Positions 1-12,644 of a stretch of DNA of 64,000 bases are shown here, in pieces. Made by a program: the position numbers and the translations under genes. Source of the DNA: Pseudomonas sp. RC10 (GTDB taxonomy: Bacteria; Pseudomonadota; Gammaproteobacteria; Pseudomonadales; Pseudomonadaceae); assembly GCF_038397775.1 (NCBI RefSeq), contig NZ_CP151650.1, positions 6,095,001 through 6,159,000 on the forward strand. Direction: 5' to 3'. The notes under the pieces are model-generated. The model saw nothing but the letters and a program-made list of their open reading frames with translations, was not told the origin of the DNA and made no database searches. Within the stretch, counting starts at the first letter, position 1. The number at the start of each line of letters is the position of its first letter.

Positions 1-285
1 CATTTCCACGCCCCGGGCGGCAACGGCGTTCGCGTCGATTCGCACCTGTACAGTGGTTATGCCGTTCCGCCGAACTACGACTCACTGATCGGCAAGCTGA
101 TCACCTGGGGCGCGACCCGCGAAGAAGCCATGGCTCGCATGCGCAACGCTCTGGACGAGATCGTGGTCGACGGGATCAAGACCAACATCCCGCTGCACCG
201 TGATCTGACCCGCGATGAAGGTTTCTGCAAAGGCGGCGTCAACATCCACTACCTGGAACACAAACTGGCCGCCGAGAAACACTGA
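1..285 (+). CDS. accC: Biotin carboxylase subunit of acetyl-CoA carboxylase, C-terminal end
   Basis: Only the last 94 codons lie in the window; the gene starts upstream. The readable protein has the C-terminal lid of biotin carboxylase: [17 protein letters not shown], then [13 protein letters not shown], ending in [14 protein letters not shown], which matches the end of E. coli AccC closely. The enzyme carboxylates biotin on AccB using ATP and bicarbonate, the first step of malonyl-CoA synthesis in the cytoplasm. Position directly before prmA agrees with the accB-accC-prmA order I know from other pseudomonads. A strong terminator follows. Identification is secure even though the fragment is short. 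Confidence 0.95.
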   Translation, partial: HFHAPGGNGVRVDSHLYSGYAVPPNYDSLIGKLITWGATREEAMARMRNALDEIVVDGIKTNIPLHRDLTRDEGFCKGGVNIHYLEHKLAAEKH

Positions 286-310
286 CCGGTCAGATTGTGC
301 GACAGAACGA

Positions 311-340
311 CAAAGCCGCTTTCGAGCGGCTTTGTTGTTT
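311..340 (+). terminator. Rho-independent terminator of the acc operon
   Basis: A perfect 10-bp stem (CAAAGCCGCT / AGCGGCTTTG) with a TTCG tetraloop is followed by TTGTTT, 25 bases after the accC stop. Confidence 0.9.
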
Positions 341-364
341 CTCCCGGATCAAACGCTGCAAATT

Positions 365-455
365 CTGTAGGAGTGAGCTTGCTCGCGATCGCTATCGGCC
401 TGTAAACGCTATAGGGACTGACCGGACGCGATCGCGAGCAAGCTCACTCCTACAG
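365..455. repeat. REP doublet, family A
   Basis: Two inverted copies of the core GTAGGAGTGAGCTTGCTCGCGA face each other across about 45 bases, between accC and prmA. Confidence 0.9.
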
Positions 456-564
456 AGACATGGACAAGTCTGCTCTTTGTTGTTTCCTCCCGAACCCCGT
501 AAACTTGCCGGTCTTTCGCGGCGCTGAGTCGCTCTGTCAATTTTCAATTCGAAGGTAATCCGCC

Positions 565-1443
565 ATGCCTTGGCTGCAAGTCCGTCTCGCCATCAGCCCA
601 GAACAAGCCGAAACCTACGAAGACGCGCTTCTTGAAGTCGGTGCCGTGTCCGTGACGTTCATGGACGCTGAAGATCAGCCCATCTTCGAACCTGAACTGA
701 ACACCACGCCGCTGTGGTCCCACACGCATTTGCTCGCACTGTTCGAGGCCGACACCAACGCCGACCAGGTCCTCGCTCACCTGACGCTGCTGACCGGCGC
801 ACCGCTGCCTGAACACACCCACGAAGTCATCGAAGACCAGGATTGGGAACGCAGCTGGATGGACAACTTCCAGCCCATGCGTTTCGGGCAGCGCCTGTGG
901 ATCGTGCCAAGCTGGCACACCGCGCCTGAGCCGAACGCCGTCAATCTGCTGCTCGATCCGGGTCTGGCGTTCGGCACCGGCACCCACCCGACCACCGCCC
1001 TGTGCCTGGAGTGGCTGGATGGCCAGGACCTGACCGACGCCAATGTGCTGGACTTCGGGTGCGGCTCGGGCATCCTTGCCATCGCTGCCCTGCTGTTAGG
1101 CGCGAAACATGCAGTGGGTACAGACATCGACGTGCAGGCCCTGGAAGCCTCGCGCGACAACGCCGGTCGCAACCACGTACCGGCGGAGAAATTTCCGTTG
1201 TACCTGCCGGAAGACCTGCCAAAAGAGCCAGCCGACGTATTGGTGGCTAATATTCTGGCTGGGCCGTTGGTTTCTCTGGCACCTCAGCTGGCGAGCCTGG
1301 TCAAACCCGGTGGCCGACTGGCGTTGTCCGGCATTTTGGCCGAACAAGGCGAAGATGTTGCTGCTGCGTACGCTGACACGTTCGAGCTGGACCCGATCGC
1401 CAACCGCGACGGCTGGGTCCGGATCACCGGTCGCCGTCGCTGA
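565..1443 (+). CDS. prmA: Ribosomal protein L11 methyltransferase
   Basis: This 292-residue protein trimethylates ribosomal protein L11 with S-adenosylmethionine in the cytoplasm. The N-terminal third is the L11-recognition domain (starts [16 protein letters not shown]), and the C-terminal two thirds are a Rossmann methyltransferase with the SAM-binding motif [16 protein letters not shown] around residues 160-175 and the post-I acidic GTDID. NILAGPL is the NPP(Y/L)-like catalytic loop seen in PrmA. The ATG at 565 has a GAAGG ribosome site 9 bases upstream and the length equals the family norm. It follows the accC terminator and a REP doublet, so it probably has its own promoter. Confidence 0.96.
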   Translation: MPWLQVRLAISPEQAETYEDALLEVGAVSVTFMDAEDQPIFEPELNTTPLWSHTHLLALFEADTNADQVLAHLTLLTGAPLPEHTHEVIEDQDWERSWMDNFQPMRFGQRLWIVPSWHTAPEPNAVNLLLDPGLAFGTGTHPTTALCLEWLDGQDLTDANVLDFGCGSGILAIAALLLGAKHAVGTDIDVQALEASRDNAGRNHVPAEKFPLYLPEDLPKEPADVLVANILAGPLVSLAPQLASLVKPGGRLALSGILAEQGEDVAAAYADTFELDPIANRDGWVRITGRRR

Positions 1444-1492
1444 CAGCCATTGATCACAACCCTTTAGGCGCTCGTTTACCCCGGATACCCGC

Positions 1493-2872
1493 ATGACCGA
1501 CAGTTTCGTCACCCAGTGCCCTCACTGCCAGACCAGTTTCCGCGTCAGCCACGCTCAACTGAGCGTCGCCCGAGGCATGGTGCGTTGCGGCTCTTGCCTG
1601 CAAGTGTTCAATGCCGCGAAACAACTGTTGGAAAAAAGCGCCGAGGCACGGGCCGCCGCTCAAGCCGCAGCCCAGCCCCTGGAATCAGAGCAGCCCGTTC
1701 CAGCGCCGGTCGTCGAAGTCCTCGCGCCTCAGTCCGTGGCCGTCGCTCAGCCTGCACCTTTGCCGGTGCCGTCCGAACGTCGTTCAGTGGACCTGGACAG
1801 CCTTGACCTCGATGACCTGGATGTCGAACTTGCCCGGTTGGAACAACGGGAAATCCAGCTGCCGGAATCTTTCGGTCACGCGCGCGGCCATCGCGATCAC
1901 GACGAAGTGGAATCCTTCAGCGCCCGTCGCGATGAGCCTGAGGTCGCCAGCGAGGCGTGGGATCAGGGCCTGAGCCACGACGACGTGAGCCAGTTACCGG
2001 AACTGCGCGCCGAGGTCATCGAAGAAACTGAGGTTCACCACGAACCGGATTCGCTGATCGAACCCCTCGACCGCGACGAAATCGGGCACGATGACCACCG
2101 CACCGAGCCGTCCTTCTCTTCGGCTCCCGCCGATCTGGACGACGAGCCGCACGCCGAAAACCGCATACACGCCGAAGCAGAACCCGAGGAGCATTCGTCA
2201 TCCGAACGTTTCTCGGCACTGGACGGTGACGACGCCCATGATCGTCGCCATCCGAATGAGCTCGACGACGAAGACGACCTTCCCCCGACGAAAGGGAAGC
2301 GCGGGCGCAACGAACCCGGTTTACGGGATCCGGCACTGCTCGACCTCACCGATGACCCGCTGCAACTCGCCTGGCAAAAACCCAAGCCACGCTGGGGACG
2401 CCGCGTGCTTTGGCTGCTGTTGGCATTGATTGCCTTACTGGGGCTGGCAGGGCAGTACGTCTGGTATCACTTTGATGAACTGGCGCGTCAAGACCAGTAC
2501 CGCTCCTGGTTTCAGGACATCTGCCCGCAAGTCGGCTGCAAATTGCCGTCGAAGGTCGACATCAAGCTCCTGAAAAGCAGCAATCTCGTCGTGCGCAGTC
2601 ATCCCGAATTTCAGGGCGCACTGGTGGTCGACGCGATCATCTACAACCGTGCCTCGTTCTCCCAACCGTTCCCACTCCTGGAATTGCGCTTCGCCGATAC
2701 CAGTGGTCAGCTGATTGCCAGTCGTCGGTTCAAGCCGGGCGAATACCTGAGCGGCGAACTCGCCGGAAAGGACGAAATGCCGCCGCAGACGCCTATTCAC
2801 ATCGCCTTGGACATTCTCGATCCGGGACCCAAGGCCGTGAATTACAGTTTGAGTTTTCGCTCGCCGGAGTAA
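1493..2872 (+). CDS. Zinc-ribbon (MJ0042) membrane protein with DUF3426 domain
   Basis: A 459-residue protein whose role is not known. Residues 1-40 form a zinc ribbon with two CxxC pairs (QCPHCQTSF and RCGSCLQVF). Residues 60-290 are acidic, low-complexity and probably disordered. One membrane helix follows near residues 302-322 (VLWLLLALIALLGLAGQYVW), and the last 130 residues are the DUF3426 domain, expected in the periplasm. The same gene sits between prmA and dusB in other pseudomonads as I recall, so it is a conserved companion rather than a recent arrival. It starts 49 bases after prmA and may share its transcript. Confidence 0.85.
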   Translation: MTDSFVTQCPHCQTSFRVSHAQLSVARGMVRCGSCLQVFNAAKQLLEKSAEARAAAQAAAQPLESEQPVPAPVVEVLAPQSVAVAQPAPLPVPSERRSVDLDSLDLDDLDVELARLEQREIQLPESFGHARGHRDHDEVESFSARRDEPEVASEAWDQGLSHDDVSQLPELRAEVIEETEVHHEPDSLIEPLDRDEIGHDDHRTEPSFSSAPADLDDEPHAENRIHAEAEPEEHSSSERFSALDGDDAHDRRHPNELDDEDDLPPTKGKRGRNEPGLRDPALLDLTDDPLQLAWQKPKPRWGRRVLWLLLALIALLGLAGQYVWYHFDELARQDQYRSWFQDICPQVGCKLPSKVDIKLLKSSNLVVRSHPEFQGALVVDAIIYNRASFSQPFPLLELRFADTSGQLIASRRFKPGEYLSGELAGKDEMPPQTPIHIALDILDPGPKAVNYSLSFRSPE

Positions 2873-3061
2873 ACTCACCTTCCTGACAGGCCACGCGCAC
2901 CGCGCTATCCAGCGCGTGCTGTAGCACTGAAATGCGGCACGCCCTCATCAGAAAGCTGACGACGGTTTTATGACAATGCGAACCAATACCTAACCGTTCG
3001 CGATAAGAAAGCAACTGTTCAGATTTTATCCAATTCAGCCTTTATCCAGTCATCGAGAGCG

Positions 3062-3080
3062 GGTATCATGCCCACCCTTT
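3062..3080 (+). promoter_or_regulatory. Likely promoter of dusB-fis (extended -10 motif)
   Basis: GGTATCATGCCCACCCTTT contains a good -10 (TATCAT, 3064-3069) preceded by GG, about 95 bases before dusB. The same motif lies before cobL at 20836. No convincing -35 is visible, so this is a tentative call. Confidence 0.4.
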
Positions 3081-3164
3081 TTCATACTCTGGGTCCCGTC
3101 TGAATGGTTGCGAAAGCACTTTTCGGACCAGGCTTCGTGATACGGCCCCACAACAGGTCACCCT

Positions 3165-4178
3165 ATGTCGGCGGTACGCATCGGCCCCTATACATTGCAG
3201 AACGGCTTGATCCTCGCCCCCATGGCGGGCGTCACCGACCAGCCCTTCCGACAGCTCTGTCGCCAACTCGGCGCAGGCCTGGTGGTCTCGGAAATGGTCA
3301 CCAGTGACATGAGCCTGTGGAACAGCCGCAAGTCGCGGTTGCGCATGATTCATGAAGGTGATCCCGAGCCGCGCTCGGTACAGATCGCCGGTGGAGATCC
3401 GCAGATGCTTGCGGATGCGGCACGCGCCAACGTCGAACTTGGCGCACAGATCATCGACATCAACATGGGTTGTCCGGCCAAGAAAGTCTGTAACAAGGCT
3501 GCCGGTTCCGCGCTGTTGAAAGATGAGCAGTTGGTGACCGAAATCCTGCATGCGGTGGTCGCGGCAGTCGAGGTACCGGTCACCCTGAAGATTCGCACCG
3601 GCTGGGACCGGGAGAACAAGAACGGTCTGACCGTCGCCAAAATCGCCGAGCAAGCGGGCATTCAGGCGCTCGCGGTGCACGGCAGAACCCGGGCGGACCT
3701 TTACACCGGCGAAGCCGAATACGACACGATTGCCGCGATAAAACAGGCGGTGTCGATCCCGGTGTTTGCCAATGGCGACATCGTTTCACCGGAGAAAGCA
3801 CGGCACGTCCTGGACGCGACCGGTGCCGACGGGTTGTTGATTGGCCGGGCCGCCCAAGGGCGCCCATGGATTTTTCGCGAGATAGAACACTACCTGCGCA
3901 CCGGGGAAAAACTCCCCGCCCTGGCGCTGGGAGAAGTGGAACGCATTCTGCTAGAGCATCTGGCCGCGCTTCACGCGTTCTATGGCGACGTGATGGGCGT
4001 GCGGATCGCCCGGAAACACGTCGGCTGGTACCTCGCAACCTTGCCGGGCGCCAAGGAGTTTCGCGCCCTTTTCAATCGTTTGGAAGATACGGAAGCACAG
4101 TGCGCCAACGTTCGGGATTTTTTTGCCGAACGCATAAAAAGCCCGCAGTCAGGGACCGAACAAGAGGTGGCCGCATGA
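3165..4178 (+). CDS. dusB: tRNA-dihydrouridine synthase B
   Basis: A 337-residue FMN enzyme that reduces uridine to dihydrouridine in the D-loop of tRNAs using NADPH. The TIM-barrel fold is marked by [13 protein letters not shown] near residue 20, the catalytic cysteine in NMGCPAKKV around residue 100, the KIRTGWD strand, HGRTR, and the phosphate-binding [16 protein letters not shown]. The stop codon overlaps the fis start (ATGA), so the two are translationally coupled, the arrangement also known in enterobacteria where Fis is expressed from the dusB promoter. Start at the ATG of [11 protein letters not shown] fits the family; upstream in-frame sequence does not. Confidence 0.96.
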   Translation: MSAVRIGPYTLQNGLILAPMAGVTDQPFRQLCRQLGAGLVVSEMVTSDMSLWNSRKSRLRMIHEGDPEPRSVQIAGGDPQMLADAARANVELGAQIIDINMGCPAKKVCNKAAGSALLKDEQLVTEILHAVVAAVEVPVTLKIRTGWDRENKNGLTVAKIAEQAGIQALAVHGRTRADLYTGEAEYDTIAAIKQAVSIPVFANGDIVSPEKARHVLDATGADGLLIGRAAQGRPWIFREIEHYLRTGEKLPALALGEVERILLEHLAALHAFYGDVMGVRIARKHVGWYLATLPGAKEFRALFNRLEDTEAQCANVRDFFAERIKSPQSGTEQEVAA

Positions 4179-4495
4179 CGATGATGACAGAGACTTTAGT
4201 GAGTGGAACAACACCCGTGAGCGACAACGTCAATTTGAAACAGCACCTCAACACGCCGAGCGAAGAGGGTCAGACCCTGCGCGGAAGCGTCGAAAAGGCG
4301 CTGCACAATTATTTCGCTCACCTGGAAGGTGCTGCCGTCACTGATGTCTACAACCTGGTGCTCTCGGAAGTCGAGGCACCGTTGCTTGAGTGCGTGATGA
4401 ATTACGTCAAGGGCAACCAGACCAAGGCCTCCGAACTGCTCGGTCTGAACCGTGGCACGCTGCGCAAGAAACTCAAGCAGTACGACTTGCTGTAA
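4175..4495 (+). CDS. fis: DNA-binding nucleoid protein Fis
   Basis: A 106-residue Fis. The C-terminal half is the diagnostic part: [20 protein letters not shown] followed by the helix-turn-helix [20 protein letters not shown]. Fis bends DNA, organises the nucleoid and activates stable-RNA promoters during rapid growth. The N-terminal region ([18 protein letters not shown]...) is slightly longer than in E. coli, as is usual in Pseudomonas. The ATG at 4175 overlaps the dusB stop; the next in-frame ATG at 4184 is also possible. A strong terminator follows, so dusB-fis is a two-gene operon. Confidence 0.96.
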   Translation: MTMMTETLVSGTTPVSDNVNLKQHLNTPSEEGQTLRGSVEKALHNYFAHLEGAAVTDVYNLVLSEVEAPLLECVMNYVKGNQTKASELLGLNRGTLRKKLKQYDLL

Positions 4496-4508
4496 GCCTC
4501 CAAAACAG

Positions 4509-4542
4509 AAAAACGACCCACGTTGATGCGGTCGTTTTTTTT
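4509..4542 (+). terminator. Terminator after fis
   Basis: A 10-bp stem (AAAAACGACC / GGTCGTTTTT) with an 11-base loop runs into eight T residues; it separates dusB-fis from purH. Confidence 0.92.
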
Positions 4543-4574
4543 GCTGAATTCTTTTGCTTTTGATGGAAGTTGAG

Positions 4575-6182
4575 ATGACCGACCAGACGACCCGCCTGCC
4601 GATCCGCCGCGCCTTGATCAGCGTTTCCGACAAGACCGGTATCCTTGAGTTCGCCCGTGAACTCGAAGCCCTTGGCGTCGAGATTCTGTCCACCGGCGGT
4701 ACGTTCAAGCTGCTCAAGGACAACGGCGTCGCAGCGGTAGAAGTCGCGGATTACACCGGCTTCGCAGAAATGATGGACGGCCGGGTCAAGACCCTGCACC
4801 CGAAAATCCACGGCGGCATCCTGGGCCGTCGCGGCACCGACGATGCGATCATGGCCGAACACGGCATCAAGCCGATCGACCTGGTGGCCGTGAACCTGTA
4901 CCCCTTCGAGGCCACGGTTTCCAAGCCTGGCTGCGACCTGCCGACCGCCATCGAGAACATCGACATCGGCGGCCCGACCATGGTCCGTTCGGCCGCGAAA
5001 AACCACAAAGACGTGACCATCGTGGTCAACGCCAGCGACTACGGCCAAGTGCTGGAAAGCCTCAAGGCCGGTGGCCTGACCTACGCCCAGCGCTTCGACC
5101 TGATGCTCAAGGCGTTCGAACACACCGCAGCCTACGACGGCATGATCGCCAACTACCTGGGCAGCGTCGATCAGAGCGCCGAAACGCTTTCGACTGAAGG
5201 CCGCAGCCAATTCCCGCGCACCTTCAACACGCAGTTCATCAAGGCGCAGGAAATGCGCTACGGCGAGAACCCGCACCAGAGCGCGGCGTTCTACGTGGAA
5301 GCCAAGCCTGCCGAAGTGGGCATCGCCACCGCGACCCAACTGCAGGGCAAAGAACTGTCCTACAACAACGTGGCCGACACCGACGCCGCGCTGGAATGTG
5401 TGAAGAGCTTCGTCAAACCGGCCTGCGTCATCGTCAAGCACGCCAACCCGTGTGGCGTTGCTGTCAGCCCGGACGCCGAAGGCGGCATTCGCCAGGCGTA
5501 CGAACTGGCCTACGCCACCGACAGCGAATCCGCTTTTGGCGGCATTATCGCGTTCAACCGTGAGCTGGATGCTGAGACCGCCAAAGCGATCGTCGAGCGT
5601 CAGTTCGTCGAGGTAATCATTGCCCCGAGCGTCAGTGCCGAAGCCCAGGCCATCGTCGCCAGCAAAGCCAACGTACGCCTGCTGACCAGCGGCCAGTGGG
5701 ATGCGGAACGTGCACCGGCGTGGGACTACAAACGCGTCAACGGAGGCCTGCTGGTGCAGAGCCGTGACATCGGCATGATCAGCGCCGACGACCTGAAAGT
5801 CGTGACCAAACGCGCACCGACCGAGCAGGAAATCCACGACCTGATCTTCGCCTGGAAAGTCGCCAAGTACGTCAAATCCAACGCCATCGTCTACGCCAAG
5901 AACCGTCAGACCATCGGTGTCGGCGCCGGCCAGATGAGCCGCGTGAACTCTGCCCGTATTGCTGCCATCAAGGCTGAACACGCTGGCCTGCAGGTCGCCG
6001 GTTCGGTGATGGCATCGGACGCGTTCTTCCCGTTCCGCGACGGTCTGGACAACGCCGCCAAGGTCGGTATCACTGCGGTGATCCAGCCGGGTGGCTCGAT
6101 GCGTGATGCAGAAGTCATTGCTGCTGCCGATGAAGCAGGTATCGCGATGGTGTTCACCGGCATGCGCCACTTTAGGCATTGA
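4575..6182 (+). CDS. purH: Bifunctional AICAR transformylase / IMP cyclohydrolase
   Basis: A 535-residue enzyme catalysing the last two steps of de novo purine synthesis. The N-terminal MGS-like IMP cyclohydrolase domain opens with [17 protein letters not shown] and has STGGTFKLL and [16 protein letters not shown]. The C-terminal AICAR transformylase domain includes [13 protein letters not shown], the folate-site motif [20 protein letters not shown] and the terminal [11 protein letters not shown]. The ATG at 4575 is preferred over an upstream in-frame ATG because it aligns with the family start and follows a GGAAG ribosome site. purD lies 204 bases downstream, past a REP doublet. Confidence 0.97.
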   Translation: MTDQTTRLPIRRALISVSDKTGILEFARELEALGVEILSTGGTFKLLKDNGVAAVEVADYTGFAEMMDGRVKTLHPKIHGGILGRRGTDDAIMAEHGIKPIDLVAVNLYPFEATVSKPGCDLPTAIENIDIGGPTMVRSAAKNHKDVTIVVNASDYGQVLESLKAGGLTYAQRFDLMLKAFEHTAAYDGMIANYLGSVDQSAETLSTEGRSQFPRTFNTQFIKAQEMRYGENPHQSAAFYVEAKPAEVGIATATQLQGKELSYNNVADTDAALECVKSFVKPACVIVKHANPCGVAVSPDAEGGIRQAYELAYATDSESAFGGIIAFNRELDAETAKAIVERQFVEVIIAPSVSAEAQAIVASKANVRLLTSGQWDAERAPAWDYKRVNGGLLVQSRDIGMISADDLKVVTKRAPTEQEIHDLIFAWKVAKYVKSNAIVYAKNRQTIGVGAGQMSRVNSARIAAIKAEHAGLQVAGSVMASDAFFPFRDGLDNAAKVGITAVIQPGGSMRDAEVIAAADEAGIAMVFTGMRHFRH

Positions 6183-6232
6183 TACGACGTCAGCTGCGTT
6201 AATACACGCGGCTGCCGGATTGCACGCCATCT

Positions 6233-6326
6233 CCTGTAGGAGTGAGCTTGCTCGCGATGCGATGTTCCTGACGCTGGAATCACGTCGGCTGTACCGTCCA
6301 ATCGCGAGCAAGCTCACTCCTACAGG
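6233..6326. repeat. REP doublet, family A
   Basis: Inverted family A cores flank about 50 bases between purH and purD. Confidence 0.9.
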
Positions 6327-6386
6327 ATCTGCGAACCGCAGATACCAGGCGACACCCACAGCATTAGCGTCATCGAGGTTTTTAAA

Positions 6387-7682
6387 ATGAACGTACTCAT
6401 CATCGGCAGCGGTGGCCGTGAACACGCGCTGGCCTGGAAGGTCGCGCAGGACCCTCGCGTGCAGAAGGTCTTCGTCGCGCCGGGTAACGCCGGGACCGCC
6501 ATCGAAGCCAAGTGCGAGAACGTTGCCATCGACGTGCTGGCCCTGGAACAACTGGCCGATTTCGCCGAGAAGAACGTTTCGCTGACCATCGTCGGCCCTG
6601 AAGTCCCGCTGGTCGCCGGTGTCGTGGACCTGTTCCGCTCCCGTGGCCTGGACTGTTTCGGTCCGACCAAAGGTGCCGCCCAACTGGAAGGCTCCAAGGC
6701 CTTCACCAAGGATTTTCTGGCACGCCATAAAATCCCGACGGCCGATTACCAGAACTTCACCGAGATCGAGCCTGCGCTGACGTACCTGCGCGAGAAAGGC
6801 GCGCCGATCGTGATCAAGGCTGACGGCCTGGCCGCCGGTAAAGGCGTGATCGTCGCGATGACGCTGGAAGAGGCTGAAGAGGCTGTCCGAGACATGCTCG
6901 CGGGCAATGCCTTCGGTGATGCCGGTTCCCGCGTCGTGATCGAAGAATTCCTGGACGGCGAAGAAGCGAGCTTCATCGTCATGGTTGACGGCAAGAACGT
7001 GTTGCCGATGGCCACCAGCCAGGACCACAAACGCGTCGGCGACGGCGACAGCGGCCCGAACACCGGTGGCATGGGTGCGTACTCCCCTGCTCCCGTCGTG
7101 ACCGCTGACGTGCATCAGCGCGTGATGGATCAGGTCATATGGCCGACCGTCCGAGGCATGGCGGACGAAGGTAACGTTTACACCGGCTTCCTCTATGCTG
7201 GTCTCATGATCGACAAGGCAGGCAATCCGAAGGTCATCGAATTCAACTGCCGCTTCGGCGACCCGGAAACCCAACCGGTGATGCTGCGTCTGCAATCGAG
7301 CCTGGTCTTGCTGGTCGAGGCCGCTTTGGCGCAAGCTCTGGACAAAGTGGAAGCTCAGTGGGACCCACGTCCGAGTCTGGGCATCGTACTGGCCGCAGGC
7401 GGATACCCTGGCGATTACGCCAAGGGCGCCGCGATCAACGGCCTGGACGCTGCTGCGACATTGCCGGGCAAAGTGTTCCACGCGGGCACTGCGTTGAAAG
7501 ACGGTCAGGTCGTGACCTCCGGTGGCCGCGTCCTGTGTGCCACTGCACTGGGCGACACCGTTGGCGACGCGCAAAAGCAGGCGTATGAACTGGCTGCAAA
7601 GATTGACTGGGAAGGCTGTTTCTACCGCAAGGACATTGGCTACCGCGCCATTGCCCGGGAACGCGGCGAACACCTGGAGTAA
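6387..7682 (+). CDS. purD: Phosphoribosylamine-glycine ligase (GARS)
   Basis: A 431-residue ATP-grasp ligase joining glycine to phosphoribosylamine, step two of purine synthesis. Visible landmarks are the N-terminal MNVLIIGSGGREHALAWK, GPEVPLVAGVVDLF, the ATP-grasp segments VIKADGLAAGKGVIVA and VIEEFLDGEEASF, DHKRVGDGDSGPNTGGMGAY, and the metal site EFNCRFGDPETQ. Full family length, and the start has a GAGG ribosome site. The order purH-purD-retS is conserved in pseudomonads. Confidence 0.97.
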   Translation: MNVLIIGSGGREHALAWKVAQDPRVQKVFVAPGNAGTAIEAKCENVAIDVLALEQLADFAEKNVSLTIVGPEVPLVAGVVDLFRSRGLDCFGPTKGAAQLEGSKAFTKDFLARHKIPTADYQNFTEIEPALTYLREKGAPIVIKADGLAAGKGVIVAMTLEEAEEAVRDMLAGNAFGDAGSRVVIEEFLDGEEASFIVMVDGKNVLPMATSQDHKRVGDGDSGPNTGGMGAYSPAPVVTADVHQRVMDQVIWPTVRGMADEGNVYTGFLYAGLMIDKAGNPKVIEFNCRFGDPETQPVMLRLQSSLVLLVEAALAQALDKVEAQWDPRPSLGIVLAAGGYPGDYAKGAAINGLDAAATLPGKVFHAGTALKDGQVVTSGGRVLCATALGDTVGDAQKQAYELAAKIDWEGCFYRKDIGYRAIARERGEHLE

Positions 7683-7692
7683 GCCCGAGGCC

Positions 7693-7724
7693 GGACAGTC
7701 GCCTGAAACCAGGCGACTGTCCGA
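7693..7724 (+). terminator. Long perfect hairpin between purD and retS
   Basis: A 14-bp perfect stem (CGGACAGTCGCCTG / CAGGCGACTGTCCG) encloses a 4-base loop just after the purD stop. It lacks a T-run, so it may act as mRNA stabiliser or partial terminator instead. Confidence 0.6.
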
Positions 7725-7776
7725 TCATTCTGGGCCGCACCAGGGTAACTGGCTTCATTCACGAAGGGATTTCGCC

Positions 7777-10572
<2,796 letters not shown>

Positions 10573-10638
10573 CCCGCCTCCTCGCTCAACGCCTGATAGA
10601 CTTCCTCCCGTCCGAGTCTGCCGCCACGAGCTCAAACC

Positions 10639-11235
10639 ATGCTTCATGTGCTGTTCAGCGTTTATCTGAAGATGCTGGTGCTTTACAGCCCGTTCTTCGT
10701 CCTGTCGTGCTTTATCAGTCTGAGCCGCGGTTATTCGCGTAAAGAGCGTCGCTATCTGGCGTGGAAAATTGCCTTTGCTACGTTGGTGTCCAGCGTGTTG
10801 CTGTACCTGTTCGGTCGGGTGATCTTCGGGGTGTTCGGCATCACCGCCGACGCCTTCCGTATCGGCGCCGGCAGCGTGCTGTTCATTTCGGCGTTGGGCA
10901 TGGCGCAAGGCAAGTCCGGCGTGCAGACCGACAACGTGCAGCAGGACGTTGCCATCGTCCCCCTGACCATCCCTATCACCGTCGGTCCTGGCACCATCGG
11001 CGCATTGCTGGTGATGGGCGTCAGCCAGCCCCACTGGGACGACAAACTCACCGCGATCGTGAGCATTGCGCTGGCGAGCTTCACGGTGGGTGTGGTGCTT
11101 TATCTCTCCCACAGCATCGAACGTATTCTGGGTGATCAGGGCCTGCAGATCGTCAGCCGCTTGATGGGGCTGTTCGTTTGCGCGCTGGCGGCTCAGATCA
11201 TTTTCACGGGCATCAAGGGCTATCTGGTGCCGTGA
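10639..11235 (+). CDS. MarC/UPF0056 family integral membrane protein
   Basis: A 198-residue protein with about six hydrophobic helices. It shows family features: SLSRGYSRKERRYLAWKIA, the glycine-rich helix RIGAGSVLFISALGMAQG, VPLTIPITVGPGTIGALLVM, and the last helix RLMGLFVCALAAQIIFTGI. The MarC family was once linked to multiple antibiotic resistance, but the link was not upheld and its substrate is unknown. It follows retS by 66 bases in the same orientation and converges with the next gene, with only 3 bases between stops. The start ATG has a weak ribosome site (ACGAG). Confidence 0.85.
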   Translation: MLHVLFSVYLKMLVLYSPFFVLSCFISLSRGYSRKERRYLAWKIAFATLVSSVLLYLFGRVIFGVFGITADAFRIGAGSVLFISALGMAQGKSGVQTDNVQQDVAIVPLTIPITVGPGTIGALLVMGVSQPHWDDKLTAIVSIALASFTVGVVLYLSHSIERILGDQGLQIVSRLMGLFVCALAAQIIFTGIKGYLVP

Positions 11236-11238
11236 CGG

Positions 11239-11883
11239 TCAGATGGGGAACTCCTTGATCGCCCGGTCGGAGCTGCCAATCAGTTGTGTGCGGACGTCCT
11301 CCCGGTATTTCTCGTAAACCGCCCGATCAAAGCGGTACACCCCGCCACTGATGCGCAGGAGCATTTCACGGCGGGTTTCGGTCCAGAACTCGAAGTCGCG
11401 GATGTCAACCGAGCCGGTGAGTCGGATGGCGCAGATCAACATCAAAACCGTCCCGTCGGCATCGCTCATGCACGGCACCATTTGAAAGCGGGCCAGTTCA
11501 CCATCCTGTGAGCTTCGGCTGAAAAAATGATCCGCATGACGATTGATCCTTGTCGATCGCCATGTGGCCTGCGCCAGATCCGCGAGTGCCCTCGCCCCCG
11601 TCGAGTCGATGACGTGGAACGTGGCCGCATCAAGGTCCGCAGCTCGAAAAATGACGTGAGGCGTGTGCCTGATCGGGTTTTCCAGCACCCAGCCTCGGGT
11701 TTCCAACCGTCTGCGGTAGCGAAACAGCCAGTTGGAATAGTCCTTTCTCTGGTCGTGAAAACGGCTTGCGAACACATCGGCATACAGCAGGCAGTCAAAG
11801 ATATCTTCGCGGTCTTGCGCGTCGATCCCGTTGTACAGCGAAACCATGCTGGAGCCGACGATTGCACCCTTCGCCCCCTTCAT
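11239..11883 (-). CDS. Unknown protein, third member of a tandem paralogous trio
   Basis: I do not recognise a known family. The 214-residue product has no signal peptide and no clear membrane helix. By eye it resembles the 256-residue product at 12645-13415: AIVGSSMVSLYNGI..DREDIFDCLLYADVFASRF pairs with AVVGQAVLGFVAGM..AREDVLDTFTYATLAADKR, and both end in a SD-A--EFPI tail (SSDRAIKEFPI here). Its start overlaps the stop of the preceding gene (ATGA), so it is the last gene of a three-gene operon read leftwards. No mobile-element genes are adjacent. Function cannot be proposed from sequence. Confidence 0.7.
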   Translation of the reverse strand: MKGAKGAIVGSSMVSLYNGIDAQDREDIFDCLLYADVFASRFHDQRKDYSNWLFRYRRRLETRGWVLENPIRHTPHVIFRAADLDAATFHVIDSTGARALADLAQATWRSTRINRHADHFFSRSSQDGELARFQMVPCMSDADGTVLMLICAIRLTGSVDIRDFEFWTETRREMLLRISGGVYRFDRAVYEKYREDVRTQLIGSSDRAIKEFPI

Positions 11884-12596
11884 GGCTCCACCCCCTGGAT
11901 GGCGTGCGACAACCCAGCGCGCTTGCCCGCGAGGGCCGCGTCCACCCGCTCCCGAAATTGCGCATAGCGCAGGTCATCCAGCGTACCGACGAAACCAAAC
12001 GACCTGACTTCTCCCACCAACCGGCTCTTCGTCAAGCGCTGTGCGAATGGGTTGGCCGCGACGGGTTCCAGGGTTTCGAATGCCACACAGAGCAAGACCT
12101 TTTGTCGCGAAGGCAGCACAAAGGCGACCTGGAGTACGACAGACGATACGGGTTCAGCACACGACGCGTTTCCGGCTTTAGAGCCTGACGGGCTTGCTGC
12201 TACCTGAGCGTCTTGCGCCACCATCACCTGGGCAATCTTGCTGGCGTGGGTGACGCAAAGAGACGCTAAAAAAGTGTCCAGCTTCTTCCCGCGCAAAAAG
12301 GCAAACGAATCGGGCAATAGCTCCCGAAGCCTTTCGGCTACCACAAACGTCTCGTCCGTGATCCCGTGTTTGTCCGAGAGGTCCAGCCGCAACCAGCCGA
12401 ATGTCGTCATGGCTTTTAAAAGCGTCGTCTGCCACTCGCGATAATGTGTGAATCTGTCGTGCTGCTTGCTCGCGGCCAATTGCGCGTACAGGCTGGAATC
12501 CATCGCATCGCGCTTGAAAGCCTGATCCACGGGTGCGGCAAACATCATCAGCACGCCATCATTCAAATACGTTTCCACGATGTCCTGAGTCATCAT
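11880..12596 (-). CDS. Unknown protein, second member of a tandem paralogous trio
   Basis: A 238-residue soluble-looking protein of no recognised family. Its segment RDAMDSSLYAQLAASKQHDRFTHYREWQ lines up with the EDIFD/EDVLD segment of its two neighbours, and its C-terminal YAQFRERVDAAL matches their YEKYREDVRTQL and YAHRRELVRQKL. It lacks the EFPI tail of the other two, ending IQGVEP. The ATG at 12596 sits 5 bases after AGGAG; a GTG at 12602 would overlap that ribosome site and is less likely. It overlaps the next gene by four bases and lies 48 bases after the first gene of the trio. Confidence 0.65.
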   Translation of the reverse strand: MMTQDIVETYLNDGVLMMFAAPVDQAFKRDAMDSSLYAQLAASKQHDRFTHYREWQTTLLKAMTTFGWLRLDLSDKHGITDETFVVAERLRELLPDSFAFLRGKKLDTFLASLCVTHASKIAQVMVAQDAQVAASPSGSKAGNASCAEPVSSVVLQVAFVLPSRQKVLLCVAFETLEPVAANPFAQRLTKSRLVGEVRSFGFVGTLDDLRYAQFRERVDAALAGKRAGLSHAIQGVEP

Positions 12597-12644
12597 GCTC
12601 ACTCCTGTGAAAGAAGGCCGCGGAAAACTCCACGGCCTCGTCCC

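Noticed and set aside
4473-7673. A 1066-codon open frame on the minus strand
   Set aside because: It lies antisense to purH and purD, both complete and conserved; high-GC codon usage keeps the opposite frame open. Composition is shadow-like with no recognisable motif.
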